Origin: Peptoniphilus_A genitalis
GTDB taxonomy: Bacteria; Bacillota; Clostridia; Tissierellales; Peptoniphilaceae
NCBI RefSeq assembly: GCF_949769225.1
Contig: NZ_CATKPB010000003.1
Direction: 5' to 3' (one strand)
Length of the DNA stretch: 64,000 bases
Below, one piece after another: positions 29,347 to 38,800 of the stretch. How positions within the stretch are numbered: the stretch's first letter is position 1; each line of letters starts with the position of its first letter. The position numbers were made by a program, and so were the translations under genes. The notes beneath the pieces were generated by a model. It did not search any database and was not told where the DNA came from. It saw nothing but the letters and a program-made list of their open reading frames with translations.

Positions 29347-30038
29347 ATTTCCTCCGATGTACAAAGCGCACCTACATAATCTTTAAATAATTCAATGGGT
29401 TTTAACGTTTTGACTTTTTTAATCTTTTTATCTCTGATTTTTATCAAACTCTCATCCGCATAAAGTATTTCTATTTCTTTTGGGTCTCTTAATAGACCGC
29501 TGCCTTCCCATTTTAAGTATGCTTCTTTTGCAGTCCAATACTTAAAAAACAGTGTATGTTTATTTCTAATTAGATTTATTTCTTTTTCTACAAAACACTC
29601 TTTTAAAATATCTTGAAAGCTAAATCTTTTATTGATTTTTTCTACATCTACACCTATTTCTCTTTTTGAAAATCCCGCTATCACACATCCATCTGTATGA
29701 GATATATTAAATTTAATCCCTTGCGGATTTTCTATGAAAGGCTTGTTGTTACTGTCTCTTTGAAAGTTAAGATTTTCAATGTCGGCTTTAAGAATTTCTT
29801 TAAAGGCGATGTTTACAATGACTCTGGATATCACAAAATTTATCTTTGCAATTTCAGATACGTAAGATTTCGATCTTTTTATTTCGCTCTTACTTAGCCA
29901 TCTCTCAAGATCTCTAATTTTAATTTCATTTGTGTTAGCCACAACTAACATGACGTCATAAAAATAGAATCTTTCATCTAATTTTCCAAACTTATAAAAG
30001 TCATCTTTCGTTAAAAGTTCAATCTTATAAACTTTCAT
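29343..30038 (-). CDS. Sfp-type 4'-phosphopantetheinyl transferase
   Basis: A 231-residue enzyme that converts apo carrier domains to the holo form with coenzyme A. The magnesium-binding motif IGVDVEKI and the second motif FFKYWTAKEAYLKWEGSGL are those of the Sfp family. It overlaps the thioesterase gene by 14 bp and the ligase gene by four, so it is translationally coupled to both. It should activate all five carrier domains of the cluster. Its coding sequence contains an unexpected near copy of the promoter iron box (29930-29948). Confidence 0.93.
   Translation of the reverse strand: MKVYKIELLTKDDFYKFGKLDERFYFYDVMLVVANTNEIKIRDLERWLSKSEIKRSKSYVSEIAKINFVISRVIVNIAFKEILKADIENLNFQRDSNNKPFIENPQGIKFNISHTDGCVIAGFSKREIGVDVEKINKRFSFQDILKECFVEKEINLIRNKHTLFFKYWTAKEAYLKWEGSGLLRDPKEIEILYADESLIKIRDKKIKKVKTLKPIELFKDYVGALCTSEEI
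29930..29948 (-). promoter_or_regulatory. Intragenic copy of the iron-box sequence
   Basis: On the minus strand TTAGTTGTGGCTAACACAA differs from the promoter box TTAGGTGTGGCTAACACAA by one base. It lies inside the phosphopantetheinyl transferase gene, about 100 bp after its start, in codons for LVVANTN. It may be a second repressor site or roadblock. Confidence 0.5.
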
Positions 30039-30780
30039 CTAAGCCAACAAATTCTTTTATAGCTTCTATTACGTTATTCTCAGAAGTATTAACAAACATA
30101 TGCTTACCTGGAATATATTTATACGAAAAGCTTTTAGTTGTATATTCCGACCATTTCAATAACTCATCCAACTTCATTTCTTCGTCAATGTCCCCCATCA
30201 AACCAAGGATGTTGCTATCAACTTTTTCATATTTTTTATCTTGATAATCCTCATCTATAATAAAATCTGCTCTTAGAGTCGGAAGAAATATGCTAATTAG
30301 ATCTTTGTTATCTAAAATTTCATCTGGTGTTCCGTCATATCTTCTTAATCCTTCTATAAATCCTTCATCATCAAGGTGATATATAGGGTTTGGCTCCTTG
30401 TAACAAGGCGCACGACCAGCAGATATAATTATTCCTTTGGGGTTTGGTAAGTCGCTTTCTTTTATCCTTAATGTCAGTTCATAAACAATCTTTGTACCCA
30501 TGCTATGACCAAATAGATAGTATGGTGTTTGGGTATCCAGGTTTTCTCTTAAACTGTAAAATAGCTCATACACTAACTCCTCTATATTGTCTATTGCTCT
30601 TTCTCCGAATCTAGATTCTCTTCCAGGGTATTGAGCAACATAAACTCCTATATTGTTAAATTGATCTCCCCATTTTCTAAAGACAGAGACACCACCTCCG
30701 GCAAAAGGAAAGATAAAAAGATTAGCTTTTTTGTTTTCCTTATATGTATCTTTATTAATGCATTCAAACCACTTTGACAT
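30025..30780 (-). CDS. Type II thioesterase (YbtT-like)
   Basis: A 251-residue alpha/beta hydrolase of the RifR/GrsT group that clears wrongly primed carrier domains during nonribosomal synthesis. The N-terminal FPFAGGGVSVFRKW, the nucleophile elbow FGHSMGTKIVYEL and the late histidine in PGKHMFVN are the expected family and catalytic sites. It is the first gene of the biosynthetic operon, with AGAGGTG before the ATG and the iron-regulated promoter just upstream. This placement matches the thioesterase in equibactin-type clusters. Confidence 0.92.
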   Translation of the reverse strand: MSKWFECINKDTYKENKKANLFIFPFAGGGVSVFRKWGDQFNNIGVYVAQYPGRESRFGERAIDNIEELVYELFYSLRENLDTQTPYYLFGHSMGTKIVYELTLRIKESDLPNPKGIIISAGRAPCYKEPNPIYHLDDEGFIEGLRRYDGTPDEILDNKDLISIFLPTLRADFIIDEDYQDKKYEKVDSNILGLMGDIDEEMKLDELLKWSEYTTKSFSYKYIPGKHMFVNTSENNVIEAIKEFVGLDESL

Positions 30781-30833
30781 ATCACACCTCTTTGCAAAAA
30801 TTAACTCTCTGTTAAAAGGAGTTTTTGTTTATT

Positions 30834-30852
30834 TTGTGTTAGCCACACCTAA
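30834..30852 (-). promoter_or_regulatory. DtxR/IdeR-type iron box at the NRPS operon promoter
   Basis: On the minus strand TTAGGTGTGGCTAACACAA matches the classical DtxR box TTAGGTTAGGCTAACCTAA (from memory) at 15 of 19 positions. It begins ten bases downstream of the -10 box, so a bound repressor would block early transcription. A DtxR-family gene lies directly upstream. Iron or manganese repression of the siderophore genes is the expected behaviour. Confidence 0.75.
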
Positions 30853-30861
30853 CTCAATCAC

Positions 30862-30890
30862 ATTATACTATAATTGATACTTAATATCAA
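30862..30890 (-). promoter_or_regulatory. Promoter of the NRPS biosynthetic operon
   Basis: On the minus strand TTGATA (30890-30885), a 17-bp spacer and a perfect TATAAT (30867-30862) form a strong promoter. The -35 box is part of an inverted repeat, ATTGATA-cttaa-TATCAAT (plus strand, 30873-30891), which could bind a second regulator. No other promoter was obvious in the ten tightly packed genes from 30780 to 10156. Confidence 0.8.
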
Positions 30891-31136
30891 TACTTTGTTT
30901 TGTTGTACTCTCACTAAAACTTTTTCATTTTCTAAAATTTACAAGTAGAATATCTCATGTTTCAGATTTATATTGAAAGATTATTGGATAAATAATCTTT
31001 TGATTAGGTACAGAGGTTTTTTCTACTTTCATTATGTGTAGTAGTTATGAGTAAGTTTGCATACAGTAACTTGCATCAATAGCTTTCGCTTTTTTATGCT
31101 TTTATTAATTTTTTATATTTTTTATTTTCTTTCAAT

Positions 31137-31183
31137 AAAAAAACAAGGCACACGTGAAGATTCCCTCACATGTACCTTGTTTT
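31137..31183 (-). terminator. Intrinsic terminator after the DtxR-like gene
   Basis: Arms 31143-31157 and 31166-31180 form a 15-bp stem with two G-U pairs on the minus strand, followed by seven T (31143-31137). It lies seven bases past the repressor gene and separates it from the NRPS operon promoter. Confidence 0.9.
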
Positions 31184-31189
31184 AAAATC

Positions 31190-31561
31190 TTAAATTTTAT
31201 TGACAAAATATTTTTTAATTTTTTGAAAGCTATCTTCAGAGATTATATGTTCGATTTGGCACGCTTCTTCCTCCGCTCGTTTTTGCTCGATTCCAATTTC
31301 AATTAATAGTTTTGTCAAATAAAGATGCTTTTCGTATATGCCCTTAGCTATCTTTTCTCCTTCTTCTGTAAATCGTACTATTTTATCTTCTTCATAAAGG
31401 ATATAGCCCTTGTCTACCAGCTTTCTTAACATCTGATGAACAGTTGATCTGGCAACCTCTAGATAGTTTGCAATATCAATGCTTCTAACTTCTCTATGGT
31501 TTTTATATAAAATGTAAATTGCCTCTAGATAATTTTCTTCTGCAAATTCCCTGTGTACTAT
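31190..31561 (-). CDS. DtxR/MntR-family metal-dependent repressor, probable ATA start
   Basis: About 123 residues, matching the short MntR-like form: a winged helix (EENYLEAIYILYKNHREVRS, then IANYLEVARSTVHQMLRKL) and a metal-binding dimerization helix pair (EACQIEHIISEDSFQKI). There is no SH3-like third domain. The first ATG (31432) would cut away most of the DNA-binding domain. The frame stays open to a TGA upstream, with no ATG, GTG or TTG before ATA at 31561, which sits six bases after GAGGAGGGG. The start is therefore probably ATA, or an ATG lost by mutation. It is comparable to EqbA, the repressor of the equibactin locus, and should repress the NRPS operon when iron is plentiful. Confidence 0.82.
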   Translation of the reverse strand: MVHREFAEENYLEAIYILYKNHREVRSIDIANYLEVARSTVHQMLRKLVDKGYILYEEDKIVRFTEEGEKIAKGIYEKHLYLTKLLIEIGIEQKRAEEEACQIEHIISEDSFQKIKKYFVNKI

Positions 31562-31627
31562 TGAGAACCCCTCCTCTCAAAATTCAAATATACATGATAT
31601 TATAGTTTTATTTCAATTATTATGATT

Positions 31628-31651
31628 ATATATCTAAGCCATAAGATATAT
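31628..31651. promoter_or_regulatory. Dyad upstream of the DtxR-like gene
   Basis: ATATATCT and AGATATAT flank the 8-base centre AAGCCATA, about 67 bp before the repressor start and just after the OB-fold gene. It could be an operator for autoregulation or a weak terminator of the conjugation operon. AT-rich dyads of this length can also occur by chance. Confidence 0.35.
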
Positions 31652-31655
31652 TTTA

Positions 31656-32573
31656 TCAGATTTCATTTTCTTTTACCTTATTTTTTCTTTCCCCTTTATT
31701 ATTTACCTTGGATTTTTCTTTAAATTTATTCATATTTCCAATCACCGATTCTTTCTTCTTTTCTTTTAAAATTTTCACTCCATAAACTTTAAAGTTTTCA
31801 TAGCTTTTTCCTTCTTTAGATTGTGACACTTGCATCTTTCCTAAAAGAGAAACAAAGTCTCCCTTCTTAAGATTTTCAACTTTTTCAATTTTATTATCAT
31901 AAGCATAGCAGTTAGTAAATTTTACATTCCCATCTTTGTCATTACTGGCTATAGAAAAGGAGGCCACTTTAAAGTTTCTCCCGTCTTTACTAGTATGTTC
32001 TGAAATTTTGGGATCATCCGTCAAATTCCCTGTAATACTTTGGCTTTCTTTTTCTTTTTTTTCCTCTGGCATATTTTCTTTCTCCTTTGAAACTTTATTA
32101 TCCTCTTTGTTTATAGGACTACTAACCCTTTCTTCTTTTTCTATCTCTTGACTTTGCTCATTTTCTAATGAATAATCATCAAGATATTTTGCAAAATTAT
32201 CGTCAATTAATCCCATAATGTCATCGTTCATATAATTGTCATAAGCGTTTTGTAGGGCTTCTTTGTTTTCAATCCCGCTTTCAATTGAAACCATGGCCTT
32301 TACAAAGTTCTCATAGCTATTGTCCATTAAATCAGAAAGCAAGTCTTTCATTTTTCTAAAGTCGTCAATCTTGACTAAAGGTACTTTATCTATTGAATCG
32401 GCATATCTTCCTCCCTGCCATTCAAAGATACCTTTCTTTTCATTAAAGTCTATACCTCCTACCACTACAAACTGATTGCCTGTAAATAGTGTGGCTCGAT
32501 TGTCTTCAATATCTAAAACAATAGTGTTATCAGATAAACTGGTCCTTATCGTATCGCCTTTCTGTAAGTTCAT
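31656..32573 (-). CDS. ICE OB-fold/single-strand-DNA-binding-like protein
   Basis: A 305-residue protein. The N-terminal part (1-130) is typical of ICE proteins following the large helicase (MNLQKGDTIRTSLSDNTIVL...). A charged linker with many Glu and Lys follows. The C-terminal part (about 178-270) reads SITGNLTDDPKISEHTSKDG...FTNCYAYDNK, the strand pattern of a single-stranded DNA-binding OB fold. It probably coats or processes single-stranded DNA during element transfer. It is the last gene of the conjugation block before the NRPS region, starting 24 bp after the small gene at 32597. Confidence 0.75.
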   Translation of the reverse strand: MNLQKGDTIRTSLSDNTIVLDIEDNRATLFTGNQFVVVGGIDFNEKKGIFEWQGGRYADSIDKVPLVKIDDFRKMKDLLSDLMDNSYENFVKAMVSIESGIENKEALQNAYDNYMNDDIMGLIDDNFAKYLDDYSLENEQSQEIEKEERVSSPINKEDNKVSKEKENMPEEKKEKESQSITGNLTDDPKISEHTSKDGRNFKVASFSIASNDKDGNVKFTNCYAYDNKIEKVENLKKGDFVSLLGKMQVSQSKEGKSYENFKVYGVKILKEKKKESVIGNMNKFKEKSKVNNKGERKNKVKENEI

Positions 32574-32596
32574 TATTTCCTCCTCTTTTGATTTCT

Positions 32597-32854
32597 TTAC
32601 TGGTTGATTTCATTAATCCTTATTTCTATATCCTTGCAAATTTCATGAATAAGGTTTTTATTTTCTAATTCAATCCAAATATCCTGTATTATTTTAAAAC
32701 TCTCTTCATTTAAGACCTTAGCTATTACTAGCTTAATGTCCATATCTTTAAAAACCTTCTCATTGCTCCTATCTAATTTTTTAATTTCTTGTTTGAATTT
32801 TAGAAATTCTTTTTCTCCTTTATTAATTCCTACATCTTCTTTACAAGGCTCCAC
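32597..32854 (-). CDS. Small conserved-looking ICE protein (85 aa)
   Basis: An 85-residue, charged, mostly helical protein overlapping the end of the helicase gene by 14 bp, which suggests translational coupling. No domain was recognised. In Tn1549-like elements small hypothetical genes are common at this place between the helicase and OB-fold genes. Its function is unknown. Confidence 0.65.
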   Translation of the reverse strand: MEPCKEDVGINKGEKEFLKFKQEIKKLDRSNEKVFKDMDIKLVIAKVLNEESFKIIQDIWIELENKNLIHEICKDIEIRINEINQ

Positions 32855-35800
32855 GAACGCCCTCCTCTCTGAGTTGGGATTCTAAATTTTGTGATTTTTC
32901 TTTCTTATTATCTCTGTGCTCAATTTGTTCTTTATACTCATTATACTCATTAATTTTTTCTAGTATTGAGTTCTTATTCCTATCTTTTTCATTCAAGTCT
33001 CCGATTTCCTGTACCTGATTATCTCGAAAATCAGCATCATATCGGTCTATTACTCCATCTAAATCCATGTCCTTAGAAAGGGGGTCATAGAAATTGCCAT
33101 TATCATCTATTTCAAGACCTAAAACACTTTTAAGATTCTCCTCATCTACATAGACAAGTTCTTGAAAATCCCATAGACCTATATGAGCAGCTATTTGGGC
33201 TAATTCCTTAGTGCTACTGGCATCTTCTGGGTCAAAAGTAAAGGCTTGGCTGTAAACTAAAGTGTTGTCTACATATTGATTTAATTTGTAGTTTTTAAGG
33301 TCAAGCGTGGTTTGTATCTCATGGTTTTCATCTGGTGTAGTCGTATAGGCTAGGCCAATATTTTCTATGTCAGGAAAGAGCCTATCAAAATCTTCTACTG
33401 TGTTTTCCTCTTCATATTCTCTATTAAGAAAGTTTATTATTTCTCCCTTTACTTCATCAAGCAAAGGATCTGCCTGTACCTCTGCCTCCCTTTGACCTAG
33501 GTCTAATAATTTATTAACTTCCAAGAGTCTAAGGTTTTTCTCCATGAGCAAATCTTTTTGTGGAAAGTCTTTCTGGATTTCAAGTTTCGCCGTTTCAAGT
33601 TGCTTTTCAACAGTATCTAGCTTGGTCTTTGTGTCTTCCAGTCTTTCAGGAAGCTTATCCAAGATATTGTCTAGTCTGGTTATATTTCCCAGGGTATCCG
33701 TACCAAATTCTCCATAATACTTTCCTTGTCCTTTAACAATCGCTGTATAGGAATTAAAGAAGGAATTATACTTACCATAGATCTCAAAGTTTCGATAATC
33801 CGCTAACTTTTCTTCCTTGTCTTCTCCCACTTTTAGAGATTTTATTTTCTGTAAAAGTAACTCCCCAGCTCGTTTCTTGTCACTTTCTTTGACCCCATCT
33901 ACCATAATAGAAGTAAACTTATTTTCATCTTCATTTAATTTCTCTGTGTTTGAGATGTCCTTGTTAATATGTTCTATTTGAATTTTTAGTTTTTCTATCT
34001 CCTTGGGATAGTCTTTATAGACCTTATCTTCAAGCTTGTATCTATTGGTTTTAAAATTGGATTCCAAAATCTTTAACTTAGATACTTCATTATCTAAATC
34101 CATCTTTTCCCTAATTAGAGGATTGCCTGTAGCAAGAGCTTTGATTTCAGCGTAATTTAGGGTTGCCTCATCTACATCTTCTGCCACTCTAACAGGGGTT
34201 TTACTGGTCATGATTTGAGAAATATATTTTTGTTTATTTTCTAGAGTTTGGAATAGATAGGCATCAAAAGTATTTTCTGTAACATAACGAAAGATATGCA
34301 CTTCTTTATTTTCATTGCCCTGCCTTACTATTCTTCCCGCTCTTTGCTGTAAATCAGCGGGTCTCCATGGTATATCAAGGTCATGAATGGCGATAAGCTT
34401 GTTTTGGGCATTGGTTCCTGAACCCATTTTTTGAGTTGAGCCAAGAAGGACTCTTATTTCTCCCTTTCTTACCTTGTCAAAAATAGCGTCCTTTTCTTTG
34501 TTGTTTTTTGCAGAGTGTATATATTCTATCTCTCTTTCAGGTACACCCATATCCATTAGCTTTTTCTTAATATCATCATAAACATTAAACTCATCAGACC
34601 TTGGTGTGGACATATCGCAAAAGATAAGCTGAGTTGATCTTTGATCCTTATATTTATCCCAGATGCTAAATGTGTTTTTCACACAGGTATTTACTTTTGA
34701 ATGTTCATCGTCTGGTAGTAATGGATTCATAAGCCTTTGGTCTAAGGCTAGTTTTTTCCCATCTCCCGTTATTTTTAACATATTGTCAACAGTTGAATCC
34801 ACCTGCTTGTTTCTTACCTTGTCAGCCCTTTCAGAAAGGCTTTCCAATATAAGCTTTTGTTCTTGGCTTGGCTCCGTCTTAATGGTTTCATAGTGGGCTT
34901 TTGGTACTGGTAAATTTAAAACATCTGAAGTCTTAATATCTGCAAATTCCTTTACCGTATTCATAAGTTCTGGAAGGTTGTAGAACTTGGCGAAACGAGT
35001 TTTTGCTCGGTAGCCGTTGCCCTCAGGAGCAAGTTCTATGGCGGTTATAGTTTCTCCAAAGGTGGATGCCCAAGAGTCGAAATGATTTAAGCCCATTTCT
35101 TTGAGCCTGTCATATTGCAAATATCTTTGCATGGTATAGAGTTCGGCCATACTATTACTAACTGGCGTTCCTGTAGCAAAGACAATCCCCTTATTGTCGG
35201 TGATTTCATCCATATAGCGACATTTCATCAACATATCTGAAGACTTCTTAGCATCGGTATTGGATATGCCCGCTACATTTTGCATTTTTGAAAATAAATA
35301 GAGATTTTTATAAGCATGGGCTTCATCTACAAAGAGCTTATCAACACCTAATTCTTCAAAGGTAACTACACTATCTTTTTTGTAGTCATCATTTAATTTC
35401 TTAAGTCGGGTTTCTAATTTTTTCTTGGTCTTTTCTAATTGCTTAACGGTAAATCTTTGGTCTCGATCCCTTTTATATTCTTCTATATAGTCCAATATTT
35501 CATCAATTTGACTTTGGATTTCATATTCCTGTCTTTCCTTAGACATGGGAATTTTCTCAAATTGGGAATGGCCAATGATGATGGCGTCATAACCGCCAGT
35601 CGCTATACGAGCACAAAATCTCTTTCTCTTAGCTGGTTGAAAATCTTCCTGAGTAGCTACAAGGATATTTGCCGTTGGGTAAAGTTGCATAAACTCCCTG
35701 CCAAACTGCTCTGTAATATGGTTGGGAACTACGAATAGAGACTTATTATGAATCCCTAGTCTTTTTCCTTCCATGGCAATACCTATCATTTCAAAGGTCT

Positions 35801-38800
35801 TTCCTGCTCCCACTTCGTGGGCTAGTAGTGTATTACCTCCGTAAAGACTTCTGGCAATAGCATTCTTCTGATGAACTCTTAACTCAATTTCAGGATTCAT
35901 TCCCTCCATGATTAAGTTGCTTCCATCGTATTCCCTAAGTCTTGTGGAATTAAAAAGTTCATTGTATTTATTAACCAATCGATTACGCCTATTAGGTTCT
36001 TCAAAAATCCAGTTCTTAAATTCTTCCTTTATAATTTCCTGCTTCTGTCCGGCAAGCATGGTTTCTTCCTTGTTTAGAACAGATACCTTTTTCCCATCTT
36101 CTTCAAAGCGGTCATAGATCTTTGTCTCTTTTAGATTTAATGTATCTTCTATCAGTCGATAGGCATTAGCCCTACTTGTTCCGTAGGTTAGATTGGCAAG
36201 ATCGTTGGATTTATCCGAACTTTTACCCTCAACTCTCCATTCTCCCGTTACTTCTGTATATCTCAAGTGGATATTATATCTTTCGTAACCTGGTGTCTTT
36301 AAAAGATGAAACATAAACTCTTCATAGACTTCCGGCTCTATCCAAGTAGCCCCTAAACGAACAGAAATTTCCCCCGCTTCCAAGGCCTTAGGCATGACTT
36401 CTTGTAGCTTATCTTTTTGATAGTTGAGTTGATTTAGTTCCTCTCTTAAACTTTCTTTTTCCTCTGGGCTGTAAATGGTGTAGTCCGAACTTATGGCAAC
36501 CTTATTTCTTTCTTCTTGAGTGAGTTCTTTTTCGATATTTTCTATATAGGAATTTAAGATGTCTATCTTTTTTCTAATATTGCCACTCAAATATTCATCT
36601 GCCGTTACATAGGCTCTAGCAAAGTCATCTTCTTCTAAGGCGGTTTTAAAGGGATCTAGGTCTTTTGGATTGTAGCTGTCAAGGTTTAAAAAGATTTCTC
36701 CTCTTAAATCATTTATAAGGGTCTTTCGATCTTTACCTGTCAAATCTTGCATATAAGGGAAGTTGATATTTCCTATATTGCTTACAGATAGGATTAGAGC
36801 ATCTTGACTATTATCCACATGGTCAATAACTTGTTGCTTTTTTATCGTCCTTTTAGTAAAAATATCGGATTTGCCGATAAAATTACCTTCTTTGTCTAGG
36901 TTTTCAATGGAAGATATGAGAGAGTAGTTGCTATCTTCTCTAAAGAGTCTGGCATTTTCTTTGTTATTTAACCTACCATATTTATTGTTAAAGTCATCAT
37001 ATATAAAGTTTAACTTGTCCTGAGAATCTCTTATTTCTTCCTTGGTAAAATTATATTTTTGACGATCAATGACTTCCCTTAAGGCATCATTTACAGCAAG
37101 ATAGGCCTTGACTTTGCCCTTATCTTTTTCACTTAAGGTCTTTTCAAACATCAAGGATTGTTCTCTAAAATATACCTTGTCATCAATTAGGGTATAGGAA
37201 AAATTCTTGACCCTATCATCTGCCGGTAGGGTTTGTGCCTCTTGGAATACTTCTTCCCTTTCCATTTCCTCATAGGTCCCTTCAATGTTTAAAATGGCTT
37301 CTTTTAGCTTTTCTTTTAAGTTGTCTTCTGTATCAATACAGGTTAGTGTCTTGCCAAAAGGTCCCGATACTTCCTCCATTTTTCCCATAATCATTTCAGG
37401 GTGTTCTACAAAATACTTGTTATAGGTAAGGCCTTGGTTATCTGTTTCTAAACTCTGCCAGTCTTCGTCTATCTTTAAGAGCCTATCCCTTTTCTTCAAA
37501 AAGATAATGTCTGAAGTAACCTCTGTTCCTGCTTCTCCTTTAAAGGTGGTGTTGGGAAGTCTTATAGCCCCTAGAAATTCCGCCCTTTCTGAGATATATC
37601 TTCTTACATCTTCATTCTTTTTATCCATGGTGCCTGAAGAAGTAATAAAAGCTATGATGCCTCCATCTCTTACCTTATCTAAAGTTTTGGCAAAAAAATA
37701 ATCGTGGATGAGAAAGTTATTTTTCTCGTAATCACGATCATTTATCTTATATTCACCAAAGGGAACATTACCTACTGCTATATCAAATAGGTTGTTGGAA
37801 TAATTAGTTTCTTCAAATCCCTTAATTTTTATATTAGCTTTTGGATATAGAATCTTGGCAATATTTCCTGAGATGGGGTCTAACTCTGTGCCATAGATTT
37901 TTGATTTTTCCATACTTTCTGGAAGATTACCTATAAATCTACCTGTGCCCAGGGAGGGCTCTAATATATTTCCTTCTTTAAAGCCCATCTTGGATAGGGT
38001 GGAATAAATACTTTCTATAACAAAATTTGGTGTATAAAAAGCGGTAAGGGTGGAAGCTCTGGCATCTTCGTATTCTTTTTCTGTGAGATTTTCCTTTAAG
38101 AAATTCCTTGCCTCTAGCCATTGTCCTTCTTTTTCTTCGTCAAAGACATCTGCCAAGCCACCCCAACCTATATAGCTTGCTAAGATATCTTTTTCTTCAT
38201 CACTGGGTATTCGATCTTCTTTTTCCAGCGTCTTTAATAAGCCTATGGCTTTGATGTTGTTTTCTAACCTTTTTGACGGTGATAAAGAGATTTCATCTTT
38301 ACTGGTAAGGATTTTGTAGTTTTCTTTATCGGTTACTTCTTCAATGCTTTCAGAATCTCGATTTTTATCTAGCTTTTCTTCCCTAGTTTCCTCTTTCTCC
38401 ACGCTTTTTATTCGTTCCGCAGAATCAAAGCTTTTTGCTTGAACTTCTTGCCCACCAGGTCCGATTAAGTCCTTAAAATCTAACTGACTTATTTCCTTTT
38501 CTGGCTCTTTTAAGATTTTAAGCTTTAAATCTTTTTCTCTGCCATATGGCAAAATAACATTATTTTTAATAAAACCACCAAGATATTCTTCATTATCTTT
38601 TAAGGTCATCGTATTGTAGTCTTCATATTTTTTAATATCTGTAATGGTGTATTCTTTGCCGTCATAGCTAACTTCCATGCCTAGCTTATAAATAGGCTCT
38701 AGATCTTCTTCCATTTCTTTAGCCTTCTCTACTTGTTCATTTAAGTAGCCTTGAAGAAGGACTTGCCTGTGATCATCATCTAATAAATAGGGCAGATTAT

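Noticed and set aside
31190..31432. Short version of the DtxR-like gene starting at the first ATG
   Set aside because: It would remove most of the winged helix, while homologous sequence continues in frame upstream to an RBS-like GAGGAGGGG.
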